NCBI GenBank assembly: GCA_002729235.1
Contig: PBTY01000019.1
Coordinates: 24,948 to 75,957 of the forward strand
DNA from: Rickettsiales bacterium
Lineage (GTDB): Bacteria > Bacteroidota > Bacteroidia > Cytophagales > Cyclobacteriaceae
Reading direction: 5' to 3'
DNA: 51,010 nt
In this document: positions 18,310 to 27,590 of the stretch, one piece after another
How the letters are laid out: each line of letters begins with the position of its first letter
Numbering within the stretch: position 1 is the first letter of the stretch
Translations under genes and position numbers: made by a program
The notes under the pieces: generated by a model
Told to the model about the DNA's origin: nothing
Databases searched by the model: none
The model's input: only the letters and a program-made list of their open reading frames with translations

Positions 18310-20553
18310 ATGAACAGATGGATAAAGATATTATTTACTACTGGAGTTTTAGGATTTGCTTTTAACGTTTCGGCACAATTTACTGAGGCTGATTTTCTAA
18401 AAGCCGAAGGAACAGTTCTCAAAAATCAGATTGGAGATACGATCAATCTGAGAGGAACAAATCTTGGTTCATGGCTCAGTCTGGAATACTGGATGATGCC
18501 ATTGGGCAAAGGTGCAATCAGTCGTGAAGGATGGGCTGCCACCGCCTCATCTACCGTGGAGGGTAGTGATATTCAATCTGCCTTAGATCGAGATCTGAGT
18601 ACAGGTTGGACAAGCGCAGAAAATCAAAATGGAGAGCAATATTTCCTTGTTGATATGCAGCAAGATCGCATCTTCAATCGGGTATCTTTTGAGGCTGGTG
18701 ATTTTGAAGATAATTATGTTAGGGACTATACGATTGAGGTTTCTTCCAATCTTTCTTACTGGCAAACAGCATCTACAGGCACTGCTAGTTCAGGTAGCAC
18801 TTTTGTACAACTACCAAATATTTACAATGCACGATATATACGCATTACCGCTAATTCGTCAGTGGATTTTCCATGGTCAATAGCTGAGTTTAATGTATTT
18901 ATGGAAGATGATTATCATATCAGAAATGCACTTTATGACAGATTTGGAGTGTATCGTGCTGATACCATTTTGGATCACTTTCAGGATGCCTGGATACAGG
19001 TGTCTGATCTGGATCGCATCAAAGAAATGGGGATGAACATGGTGCGTGTGCCTTTTTACTGGATGGAGATCATGAACAATGATGGTACCATGAAAGAGCA
19101 CGGTTTTAAGCAGCTCGACTGGGTAATAGAAGAGTGTACTGAAAGGGAGCTTTATGTGATCCTGGATTTGCATGGCGGGCCTGGAGGCTGGAATGGATTT
19201 ATTACCAGTGGGCAAGCGCAAACCAACGAAATCTATACCAATACCGAATATCAGCAAATGGCTAAAGATCTTTGGGCAGCAGTTTCTGAGAGGTACTTCG
19301 GTAACCCTACCATAGCGATGTATGACTTGATGAATGAGCCTCTCAGTCCTAATCAGACTCTTTATCCGATTCACGCTTTGTACGACACACTCTATCAAGT
19401 AGTACGTGCAGTAGATCCTGATCATGTGATCTCTATCGGTGCTTTTCCGAATTTCAGCTTTGTGGTTGGGCCGGAGTACTATGGTTGGGAAAATGTGCTA
19501 TATCAGGCGCACCATTACAACGAAGATAAAACCAACTATGCTTCACAAAGTGGTTTTATTGATTGGGCTCTGAGAGATATGGCGAGTTATCAGCACAACT
19601 GGAATGTACCTGTACTGGCAGGGGAATTTAATTTTTGGTCTTTTACAGACTTGTGGGAAAAATACCTGGCTGGAGCCAATGACCTGAACATTTCCTGGAG
19701 TAACTGGGCCTATAAAAACAGACGTACAGATCAGCCAGTAGAAAACTGGGGATATTATGATAATAATTCTGGAGCTGCTCCTGATTTACTCTATGGTACT
19801 GCAGAGGAAATTGTAGAAACATGGAGCCAATTCACCACCGAAACTTTTCGTGAAAATACTCAGCTTATCAGTGCAGTCACTGCACATACTGAGACGGCCA
19901 TTAGTAAACCTACAGTAGGGAAATTCATTCGGATGAAAGCCTATAATGGGAATTATTTGAGCTATAGTGCCACCGATCAGCAATTGACGATTTCCAGTAG
20001 TCAGCCGGGTGCCAGAGCATGGTTTCAATTGGTGGACGCCGGAGATGGATTGGTAGCACTTAAAACACTGGATGATCAATATGTAAGTGTACAAACAGAT
20101 GGAAACTCAATGACTGCTAATAGTAGTGTGATAGGTGAAGCGGAGCAATTTACTTTCATCAATCTGGGTAATGGAAGAATGGCTCTCGAGGGAATGCAGG
20201 ACTTCTTCGTATCTGCAGAAAATGGCAGTCTTCCAGTTGCATGTAACCGTACTTACATCGACGGATATGAGATTTTTGAGTGGGAAGAGGTATCGAACCT
20301 GGTGCTTGGTTTTGAGAAGAATGAAATGGTGATATTTTATCCTAATCCTGCTACCAACAAAATTACTATTTCGGCAGATTGTACAGATTCTACTTTACAC
20401 ATCATAGACCAGTCGGGAAGAACTGTTGCAGAGTATACTCATGTGCTCAAAGGACAAACCATAGACTTAGAAGGTGTCTCGTCAGGGATCTATTTCCTAC
20501 GCCTGAAGGATGGGAAAATGATTCAAATAGATAAGCTAATCATTCAAAAATAG
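18310..20553 (+). CDS. GH5 exo-beta-1,3-glucanase-like enzyme with inserted discoidin domain, fascin-like repeats and T9SS sorting domain
   Basis: A 747-residue secreted enzyme. After the signal peptide, the first barrel strand reads RGTNLGSWLSLEYWM, close to the start of fungal exo-beta-1,3-glucanases. A 140-residue F5/8 type C (discoidin)-like domain is then inserted (about 75-200: ALDRDLSTGW, YTIEVSSN, YIRITANSS, SIAEFNVFM). The barrel resumes with MGMNMVRVPFYWMEIM, the acid/base E343 in LMNEPLS and the nucleophile E439 in LAGEFNFW. The C-terminal third holds fascin/beta-trefoil-like repeats (for example NGNYLSYSA and DDQYVSVQ) and ends in a type A sorting domain (FYPNPATNKI, YFLRLKDG). 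The ATG at 18310 is chosen; a GTG at 18301 overlaps the GH3 stop. It is about 60 percent similar by eye to the enzyme at 21591. Confidence 0.87.
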   Translation: MNRWIKILFTTGVLGFAFNVSAQFTEADFLKAEGTVLKNQIGDTINLRGTNLGSWLSLEYWMMPLGKGAISREGWAATASSTVEGSDIQSALDRDLSTGWTSAENQNGEQYFLVDMQQDRIFNRVSFEAGDFEDNYVRDYTIEVSSNLSYWQTASTGTASSGSTFVQLPNIYNARYIRITANSSVDFPWSIAEFNVFMEDDYHIRNALYDRFGVYRADTILDHFQDAWIQVSDLDRIKEMGMNMVRVPFYWMEIMNNDGTMKEHGFKQLDWVIEECTERELYVILDLHGGPGGWNGFITSGQAQTNEIYTNTEYQQMAKDLWAAVSERYFGNPTIAMYDLMNEPLSPNQTLYPIHALYDTLYQVVRAVDPDHVISIGAFPNFSFVVGPEYYGWENVLYQAHHYNEDKTNYASQSGFIDWALRDMASYQHNWNVPVLAGEFNFWSFTDLWEKYLAGANDLNISWSNWAYKNRRTDQPVENWGYYDNNSGAAPDLLYGTAEEIVETWSQFTTETFRENTQLISAVTAHTETAISKPTVGKFIRMKAYNGNYLSYSATDQQLTISSSQPGARAWFQLVDAGDGLVALKTLDDQYVSVQTDGNSMTANSSVIGEAEQFTFINLGNGRMALEGMQDFFVSAENGSLPVACNRTYIDGYEIFEWEEVSNLVLGFEKNEMVIFYPNPATNKITISADCTDSTLHIIDQSGRTVAEYTHVLKGQTIDLEGVSSGIYFLRLKDGKMIQIDKLIIQK

Positions 20554-20645
20554 GGACAAAATAATGATCTGTAGTAACAGGAATCAGCTATTGGATTAAT
20601 TCAATATAGTTATATGTAATAATAATTTACCAAACAACAACGACA

Positions 20646-21470
20646 ATGAAAAAATCAAACCTAATGATGATTGCCACTTTGATGCTATTCATATTTGCAT
20701 CATGTGGAGAAGATGAAACAGCACCAGTTCCGGTAGCCGAATTCTCTTATGAAGTGGACTCCGAAAACCCACTTATGGTAAGTTTTACCAATACGTCGCA
20801 AGATGCAGAAACCTACAGTTGGGATTTCGGTGATGGAAATACAAGTGAAGAAATGAGTCCTAGTCATACCTATGGCGATGAAGGGACCTATTCAGTGAAA
20901 CTAACAGCAAGTGGTGCAGGTGGATCTAACGAATTTACATCTGAACTAAGTCTAGTTATTCCTGAAGTATTTGGGTTACAAGCAGGTGATATGTCAGATG
21001 ATTCATTCTGGACAGTTATATCACATAATGCAAACAGTACCGGTATTTTGACCATTGAAGAAGGAGTGGCTACCTGGAGTGCAACTGCTGATAATGCCTG
21101 GGGAAATGAAGCTCACATGGGCATGTATCAGGCCATCAATTTGGAAGCAGGGACCTACAGTACAGATCTAAACATAACTCTAAATGGTGTGAGTGAAATT
21201 TGGTTTGAAGTGTACATTGGTCCAAATGAGCCGGTTTCTGAGGCCGATTACAATGCTGATAATGGCGCTACCCAGATGATAGCACATAGTGCCTGGGATT
21301 GTGCAAACAACAATACTTACAGCGGTTCACTAGCCGATGTGAACTGTGCTGGCGATAACACATTCACTGTTTCAGCTACAGGTACATACTATTACCTAAT
21401 CCGCTCTGGTGGTATCAATTTTGGTGAAGGAGGCATTGTAGTAGATGACGTGGTGCTTAATAAAGAATAG
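20646..21470 (+). CDS. PKD-domain lipoprotein, probable surface glycan-binding protein
   Basis: A 274-residue lipoprotein with a signal ending IFASCGEDE (lipobox Cys20). Residues about 30-105 are a PKD domain (SWDFGDGNTSEE, HTYGDEGTYSVKL). The remaining 160 residues form a beta-rich, carbohydrate-binding-module-like domain that I cannot name. No catalytic motif is visible. Its place between two GH5 genes of the PUL fits a surface glycan-binding protein that holds the polysaccharide near SusD and the hydrolases. A very strong hairpin follows 7 bp after the stop. Confidence 0.75.
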   Translation: MKKSNLMMIATLMLFIFASCGEDETAPVPVAEFSYEVDSENPLMVSFTNTSQDAETYSWDFGDGNTSEEMSPSHTYGDEGTYSVKLTASGAGGSNEFTSELSLVIPEVFGLQAGDMSDDSFWTVISHNANSTGILTIEEGVATWSATADNAWGNEAHMGMYQAINLEAGTYSTDLNITLNGVSEIWFEVYIGPNEPVSEADYNADNGATQMIAHSAWDCANNNTYSGSLADVNCAGDNTFTVSATGTYYYLIRSGGINFGEGGIVVDDVVLNKE

Positions 21471-21477
21471 TAAATAC

Positions 21478-21520
21478 GAACAAATCAGTGAAGCTAAAAC
21501 GGAGCTTCACTGATTTGTTC
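21478..21520 (+). terminator. Perfect 18-bp hairpin after the PKD lipoprotein gene
   Basis: GAACAAATCAGTGAAGCT (21478-21495) and its exact complement (21503-21520) flank a 7-nt loop AAAACGG. Only a short AATTT follows, so it may be a leaky terminator or an RNA-stabilising 3' hairpin inside the PUL. Confidence 0.7.
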
Positions 21521-21590
21521 AATTTCATGTGATAGAACGATCAGGTGTATGATAGAATTTGTGTAATGCTTTTACCCTAAAACCCTAAAA

Positions 21591-23864
21591 ATGATGAAAG
21601 GAAGTATTACTAAAATGTTAATGACAGTGTTGATGAGCTTCATGGTGATATTAGGCCATGGACAGATGACATCAGCAGATTTTTTGAAAGCAAATGGAAC
21701 CGTACTGAGAAACAACAGTGGACTTGGTGATACGATCAACTTACGAGGAACCAATCTTGGAGCCTGGCTCAGTATGGAATATTGGATGGGACCGGTTGGT
21801 AAAGGTTCATTGGACAGAAGTAAATGGAAGGCCTATGCTTACAATTCATGGAGCGGAACCAATGTCCAAGATGTATTTGATAGAGACCTCACTACTCGAT
21901 GGGCGAATGGCGAGGCGCAAATTCCTGATAGTTCGCAGTGGTTCATTGTGGATATGACAGAAAATGTGCTATTTAATAGAGTTTCATTTGAGGCCGCAGA
22001 TTTTACTGGAGATTATGCCCATGAATATGTCATAGAAGTTTCTGAAGATAGTGTGGAATGGGAAATTGTCGCAGCAGATTCTGTTACGGAACAGGATGTA
22101 TTCGTTCAGCTATCCAATATTTATAATAAACGATTTGTGAAGATCACTCAAACAGGTACTGCGAATAGTAACTTCTGGTCCATCGCTGAATTTAATCTGT
22201 ACATGGAAGATGATTTCAGAGTTAGAAATTCATTGACTTTACGCTTTGGTGAAGATGGGATGGATTCCTTGCTCAATTATTTTCAGGAAGCCTGGATCAC
22301 TGAAGCAGACCTTGATACCATCAAAGCCATGGGGATGAACATGGTTCGTGTGCCTTTTTACTGGATGGAGATTATGTACAATGATGGCACAATTAAGCCA
22401 CATGGTTTTGATCAGTTGGATTGGGTAATTTCCGAATGTTCTAATCGTGACATGTATGTGATTCTGGATCTACATGGAGCCCCAGGAGGTCTCAATGGAT
22501 TCATTACTAGCGGTCAGGCAGTGACGAATGACCTTTGGACAGATGCTACCTCACAGCAAATGACAATTGATATCTGGAAAGCTTTGGCCAACCGGTATAA
22601 AAACAATCCAGCTGTGGCCGGATATGACTTGATGAATGAGCCACTCAGCTCGGATCAGACAAATTATCCCATTCATGGATTCTATGACGTATTGTATGAT
22701 GAAGTAAGAGCGATAGATCCGGATCATTTGATCATTATTGGTGCATTTCCAGGTTTTGGTTTTGTGACTTCTCCTGAAGAATACGGCTGGACTAATGTGA
22801 TGTATCAGGTGCATCATTACAATGAGGATAAAACCAACTGGGCTTCTCAAAATGGGTTTATAGAGGCGGTGCATAGAGACATTGCTACGCATATGTATAG
22901 ATGGAATGTCCCTGTATATGCCGGTGAGTTTAATTTTTGGGATTTCCCTGACTTGTGGGAAAAGTACATTTCTGGCCTTAATCATCTCAATGTTTCCTGG
23001 TCTAACTGGGCATATAAAGTAATGAGAGTAGATCAGCCAAAGGAAAACTGGGGGTATTATGATAGCATACCATTGGCTATTCCTGATATTCATTATGATT
23101 CGTTTGATAGCATTGCCTACAAGTGGAGTCAGTTTACTACTAGCAATGCACGTGAAAATGTGGAGTTGAAAAGTATAGTGAGAGCTCTAACTGAAGATCC
23201 TGTGCAGACTCTACCAATAGGTCAGACGGTATGGCTACAAGGGAGCAACCTGAAATATGTCAGCTCAGAAGGCAATACCAATCCAATGACATGCACGCGT
23301 GATAGCTATGATGGCTGGGAGCTTTTCGAAATCGTTGATGCCGGAGATGGAAAAGTGGCTCTTTTGGGATCGAATAATTACTATGTCAATTCACAAAATG
23401 GTGAGAACTCCATGATGTGTAACACTACTGCCATTGGTGAGTGGGAGAAGTTTTCTTTTGTGCAGTTTACAGATAATCAGATAGCTCTTTATGGAAATAA
23501 TGAGCGATTTGTGAGCTCAGAAGATGGACTTCAAGCTATGAACTGTAACCGTGAGTCTATTGGTGGGTGGGAAGTTTTTAACTGGGGGAATTCATCTACC
23601 AGTTCCAGAGTAGCTCACGATATTGCAGCACTAAATGGTGTAGAAATATTGGTTTACCCAAATCCTGCAACGGATAAGGTTTTAATCAATACTGATATGG
23701 AATCTTACACCATAGAGCTCATCGATATCAACGGTAGATTGCTACTTAGAGAATATGGAAAAGAAAATGAAAAAGTGAACGTGTCAGGATTCTCAAAAGG
23801 AATGTATTTCCTTAGATTGAGTAATCCAAAAGACAATTTCACAACTAGAATAATCATAGAATAG
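21591..23864 (+). CDS. GH5 exo-beta-1,3-glucanase-like enzyme, second paralogue with discoidin insertion, fascin-like repeats and T9SS sorting domain
   Basis: A 757-residue paralogue of the enzyme at 18310. The same order is seen: signal peptide, RGTNLGAWLSMEYWM, an inserted discoidin-like domain (DVFDRDLTTRWANGE through WSIAEFNLYM), the barrel with MGMNMVRVPFYWMEIM, acid/base E350 in LMNEPLS and nucleophile E446 in YAGEFNFW. The C-terminal part has three clear fascin-like repeats, each with an N-x-x-Y/F-V-S/N core (NLKYVSSEG, NNYYVNSQN, NERFVSSED), then a T9SS type A domain (VYPNPATDKV, GMYFLRLSNP). The glycine loop differs (HGAPGGLNG against HGGPGGWNG in the first copy), which might tune the subsites. 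The duplication with retained catalytic residues suggests two complementary specificities on one polymer. Confidence 0.87.
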   Translation: MMKGSITKMLMTVLMSFMVILGHGQMTSADFLKANGTVLRNNSGLGDTINLRGTNLGAWLSMEYWMGPVGKGSLDRSKWKAYAYNSWSGTNVQDVFDRDLTTRWANGEAQIPDSSQWFIVDMTENVLFNRVSFEAADFTGDYAHEYVIEVSEDSVEWEIVAADSVTEQDVFVQLSNIYNKRFVKITQTGTANSNFWSIAEFNLYMEDDFRVRNSLTLRFGEDGMDSLLNYFQEAWITEADLDTIKAMGMNMVRVPFYWMEIMYNDGTIKPHGFDQLDWVISECSNRDMYVILDLHGAPGGLNGFITSGQAVTNDLWTDATSQQMTIDIWKALANRYKNNPAVAGYDLMNEPLSSDQTNYPIHGFYDVLYDEVRAIDPDHLIIIGAFPGFGFVTSPEEYGWTNVMYQVHHYNEDKTNWASQNGFIEAVHRDIATHMYRWNVPVYAGEFNFWDFPDLWEKYISGLNHLNVSWSNWAYKVMRVDQPKENWGYYDSIPLAIPDIHYDSFDSIAYKWSQFTTSNARENVELKSIVRALTEDPVQTLPIGQTVWLQGSNLKYVSSEGNTNPMTCTRDSYDGWELFEIVDAGDGKVALLGSNNYYVNSQNGENSMMCNTTAIGEWEKFSFVQFTDNQIALYGNNERFVSSEDGLQAMNCNRESIGGWEVFNWGNSSTSSRVAHDIAALNGVEILVYPNPATDKVLINTDMESYTIELIDINGRLLLREYGKENEKVNVSGFSKGMYFLRLSNPKDNFTTRIIIE

Positions 23865-23877
23865 AAAATAAAGTAAG

Positions 23878-26800
23878 ATGTTTAAGCAACTCATTCCTTT
23901 CTTGACATTATGGATGCTGATGGCATGTAGTTCCAGTCAGTTTTCCATCCATCAGTTAAATGTAGAATACCAAACAGCACCCATTGGGCTTGATGAATCT
24001 GTTCCTAGGTTTAGCTGGCAGATGCAGGCCAATTTAGCTCAGAGAGGTTTGAAACAATCAGCATATCAGATCACCGTGATGGATGAAGCTGGTGAGTTGG
24101 TTTGGGATTCAAAAAAAATAGCATCGGATGAGTCCTTAAACATCTACTATCAAGGTAAAAAGCTGAACCCTGAGGCACGATATGTCTGGACAGTCACCGT
24201 GTGGGACAATGCGGGAAATGAACAAAATGCCGTTTCTAGTTTTGAAACGGGTATTATGAATCCAAGTCCTGACCTTGAAGGCTGGGATGGAGCTCAGTGG
24301 ATCGGTGGTACGGCTGATGATTTGGTACTCAACTCACAAGCGCTTACTGTATGGAAAGGAAGCTATGAAGTGAAACTCGATGAGGAAAGTAAATCCACAA
24401 AGGCTGGCTTCGTTTTCGGAGCGAATGACTTGAGACTGAAAAACCAATACCTCAATATTCTGGGAGTCGAGACAGGACATAATGAAAGCTACCTCGCTTT
24501 TGAGTTCGATATTTCTAGCCTATCTACAGCAAAAGCAAGACTTAATGTTTATCGCGTAGGATATACGCCAACAGATAGTAAAGGCAAGCCGATTTTCTCT
24601 TATGAAATACCTAAAGCACTGGTCAGTACAGCCAATCAATATGACTGGCACGAGGTGTCTTACGCCATGAATTTTGGGAAGTGTCAGGTTTACTTCGATG
24701 GCCAGTTGATCAATGAAAATCCCAATCTACCACCTTGGGTAGATGTGAAGGGCGATTCTTTCAATCCATTGGGTGATAACGGCGGTGACTTGATTGTTTA
24801 TCCAATTTTAGGTGATATTGGATTTAAAATGGAAGCTGGACAAAAAGCGGCTTTCAGAGAAATCATTATACGTGATTATAGGCAGCCTTCAAATTCTCTT
24901 TTTCAGCAAAATCTTAATGAACCATTCGCGGGTATTTTTGGCGAAAAAGAATCAATTCAATTCACTAACGGAACTTATGAGTTAGGAAGTGATCAATCAG
25001 TTTTAGTGACAGCTAATCCAAGCAGAAATGCTGTTCCAATGCTGCGAAGTGAGTTTTCGATTTCGAAAAAACCAACTAAAGCACGTTTGTATGTTACAGC
25101 TAGAGGTATTTATGAAATGTACCTCAATGGCCAGCGTGTTGGTGAGGATTATTTCAATCCAGGGCTTACCCAGTATAACAAGACACAGATGTACCAGACC
25201 TATGATGTAACTGACCAGATACAATCAGGAGAAAACGCGATTGGCACGATGCTCAGTGAAGGCTGGTGGAGTGGCAATATTACGTATCGTGGATACAACT
25301 GGAATTACTTTGGCGATCGTCAGTCTGTGCTAGCAAAGCTTGTACTCACTTATGATGATGGTTCTACTGAAACAGTAGTAACTAACCCAAAAACCTGGAA
25401 ACACAACAATGATGGTCCGATCCGATACAGTAGCTTTTTTCAGGGAGAGCTCTATGATGCCAGAAAAGAGTCTGCCATTGATGGTTGGGCGACCATCAGT
25501 TTTGATGATACTAGCTGGAAACCTGCGGTAGAAGTGCCATTGGATAAAACCACAGCATTTATCACGGATGATTTCAATTATGATGATCAGCAGTTAATTG
25601 GTCAGATTGGCGAAAATGCCGGAATCGTAAAAACACTCACGGCTCAGTCGGTAGAGGAAGTTCGTCCGGGAGTTTTTGTTTATGACATGGGGCAAAACAT
25701 GGTAGGCGTACCACAAATCAATATTAGCGGAAGCGAAGGAGATACCATCACCATGCGATACGCAGAGGTGAAATATCCTGATTTGCCAGAGCATGAAGGC
25801 TATGTAGGCATGATCATGATGGAGAATATTCGTGGGGCGCGAGCTACAGATCGTTGGATTTTGAGTGGAGGTGAAGACTTGATTCAGCCAAGATTTACTT
25901 TTCATGGCTATCGATTCATAGAGATTACGGGCGTAGAGAATGCACTCCCTGTTTCTTCAGTAAAAGGTCTTATAATCAGCAGTATCGATGAGTTGGCATC
26001 TTCTTATTTGACTTCCAATTCGCTTGTCAACAAGCTTTGGGAAAACATTACCTGGTCTTTTCGTGCCAATTTCCTGTCTATTCCTACAGATACACCAGCT
26101 AGAAATGAGCGTATGGGTTGGAATGGTGACATCAATGTATTTTCTAAAACAGCTACATTTCTCGGGCATGTAGAACCATTTCTAAGAAGGCATTTACTTG
26201 CCAATCGAGAATTGCAGGAAGCCAATGGCCGATTCCCAGATATTGCGCCAATCGGTACAGGTTTCGGAGGAGCACTTTGGGGAAGTGCTGCGGTGATCAT
26301 TCCCTGGGAAATGTATGAGCAGTACAATGATCTGCGAGTTTTGGAAGAACACTATGATGCCATGAAAGCTTATGTGGATTTTCTCAAAACCAGAGAAAAT
26401 GAAGAAGGAATTATCCATGAAGGACCACTTGGTGATTGGCTGAGTCCGGAAGGTTACAAAAATGATAATTCACTCATCTGGACGGCTTATCAGATACGGG
26501 ATCTGGAGATTGTATACCGAAGTGCTGAGCTACTCGGAAAGACTGAAGATGCTGCGAAATATAAACAGCAGTATGAAGAGCGCAAGGCATTTTTCAATGA
26601 GACTTATGTCAATGAACAAGGTCAGACAGTGTTTTCTAGCTATGATGGAGGCACATGGGCATCTATGCCTGCAGAAGGCTATACCACAAGTGAAGGGAAG
26701 CTGATTGATTCTCAGGTTTCTTATGCTGTGCCATTGGTTTTTAATGTGTTTGATGAAGAAAACAGATCAAAAGTAGAAGTTCAATTTTCGAAGACTATTA

Positions 26801-27438
26801 ACAGAGAAAATATGGATAATCTGAGTCAGATGCGTCCGGCCAATACACTCATGACGGGTTTCATTGGTACGGCAGCAATCAATCCTGCTTTGTCAGAAAG
26901 TGGTCGCAGTGATCTGGCTTATTCGGTTCTTCAGCAGACTGCTTATCCATCCTGGTTGTACTCTGTGGAAAATGGTGCTACCACCATCTGGGAGCGCCTC
27001 AATTCATACACTGTAGAGAAAGGCTTTGATGGTAATAATAGTATGAATTCTTTCAACCATTATTCCTTTGGAGCGGTTGGTTCCTGGATGTACAATTACT
27101 CTTTGGGTATCCAAAGAAATGAACCGGGATTCAAATCATTTATCCTACAGCCTACTCCAGACCCAACTGGTCAGATGACTTGGGCCAAAGGCTACTATGA
27201 CAGCATGTATGGTCGTATAGAAAGTGAATGGAAAGTAGAAGAAGGAAAGACTACTTACAAATTTACAGTGCCAGCAAATACCGTCGCGGAGCTAAAACTA
27301 ATAATTCCCGATGGGACCCGAATTACCGAATCAAGCAAGCAAGCTGAAAAATCCGAAGGTGTTCGATATTTGGGGGAGGAATCTGGAAGAACCATTTACG
27401 AACTGCAATCAGGAATCTATGAATTTGTGGTGATGTAA
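23878..27438 (+). CDS. GH78 alpha-L-rhamnosidase lipoprotein
   Basis: A 1186-residue lipoprotein (lipobox LMACSSS, C17) of the multi-domain alpha-L-rhamnosidase family. N-terminal beta-sandwich domains include LNVEYQTAPIGLDESVPRFSW and VTVWDNAGNE. A large extra sandwich of about 200 residues (roughly 140-350, WKGSYEVKL through FREIIIRDY) precedes the rhamnosidase N domain (ARGIYEMYLNGQRVGEDYFNPG). The (alpha/alpha)6 barrel has DTPARNERMGWNGD, with E744 and D751 spaced seven residues apart as in characterised members, and E1039 in TTIWERLNSY, matching the general-base glutamate. It would remove terminal alpha-L-rhamnose, which links this PUL to the rhamnose operon 15 kb upstream. It follows the second GH5 gene by 13 bp and is the last gene of the PUL. 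Confidence 0.92.
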   Translation: MFKQLIPFLTLWMLMACSSSQFSIHQLNVEYQTAPIGLDESVPRFSWQMQANLAQRGLKQSAYQITVMDEAGELVWDSKKIASDESLNIYYQGKKLNPEARYVWTVTVWDNAGNEQNAVSSFETGIMNPSPDLEGWDGAQWIGGTADDLVLNSQALTVWKGSYEVKLDEESKSTKAGFVFGANDLRLKNQYLNILGVETGHNESYLAFEFDISSLSTAKARLNVYRVGYTPTDSKGKPIFSYEIPKALVSTANQYDWHEVSYAMNFGKCQVYFDGQLINENPNLPPWVDVKGDSFNPLGDNGGDLIVYPILGDIGFKMEAGQKAAFREIIIRDYRQPSNSLFQQNLNEPFAGIFGEKESIQFTNGTYELGSDQSVLVTANPSRNAVPMLRSEFSISKKPTKARLYVTARGIYEMYLNGQRVGEDYFNPGLTQYNKTQMYQTYDVTDQIQSGENAIGTMLSEGWWSGNITYRGYNWNYFGDRQSVLAKLVLTYDDGSTETVVTNPKTWKHNNDGPIRYSSFFQGELYDARKESAIDGWATISFDDTSWKPAVEVPLDKTTAFITDDFNYDDQQLIGQIGENAGIVKTLTAQSVEEVRPGVFVYDMGQNMVGVPQINISGSEGDTITMRYAEVKYPDLPEHEGYVGMIMMENIRGARATDRWILSGGEDLIQPRFTFHGYRFIEITGVENALPVSSVKGLIISSIDELASSYLTSNSLVNKLWENITWSFRANFLSIPTDTPARNERMGWNGDINVFSKTATFLGHVEPFLRRHLLANRELQEANGRFPDIAPIGTGFGGALWGSAAVIIPWEMYEQYNDLRVLEEHYDAMKAYVDFLKTRENEEGIIHEGPLGDWLSPEGYKNDNSLIWTAYQIRDLEIVYRSAELLGKTEDAAKYKQQYEERKAFFNETYVNEQGQTVFSSYDGGTWASMPAEGYTTSEGKLIDSQVSYAVPLVFNVFDEENRSKVEVQFSKTINRENMDNLSQMRPANTLMTGFIGTAAINPALSESGRSDLAYSVLQQTAYPSWLYSVENGATTIWERLNSYTVEKGFDGNNSMNSFNHYSFGAVGSWMYNYSLGIQRNEPGFKSFILQPTPDPTGQMTWAKGYYDSMYGRIESEWKVEEGKTTYKFTVPANTVAELKLIIPDGTRITESSKQAEKSEGVRYLGEESGRTIYELQSGIYEFVVM

Positions 27439-27554
27439 ATAGGTCATTAAGAAACATATTAAACAAACTCCTACTTCTAAATCATTTGGTGATGAGAATG
27501 TAAATTGGAGTTGTTAGAAATTAAATGAATTAGAACACTTCTTTATACTTTCAG

Positions 27555-27587
27555 AAAGCCACCGAACTTGAGCCGTGTGGTTTTTTT
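27555..27587 (+). terminator. Rho-independent terminator ending the PUL
   Basis: AAAGCCAC (27555-27562) pairs with GTGGTTTT (27577-27584, one G-T pair) and runs into a T7 tract. It lies at the converging 3' ends of the rhamnosidase gene and the minus-strand SDR gene, whose stop is at 27591. Confidence 0.7.
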
Positions 27588-27590
27588 ATG

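Noticed and set aside
18877-19425. 182-codon open frame antisense to the first GH5 barrel, with a counterpart antisense to the second
   Set aside because: Both copies mirror the conserved coding sequence of the paralogues, and the codon pattern and composition fit a shadow frame.
23878-27438. Split or frameshifted GH78 because of its large size
   Set aside because: The frame is intact, the catalytic residues E744, D751 and E1039 are all present, and extra N-terminal domains explain the length.
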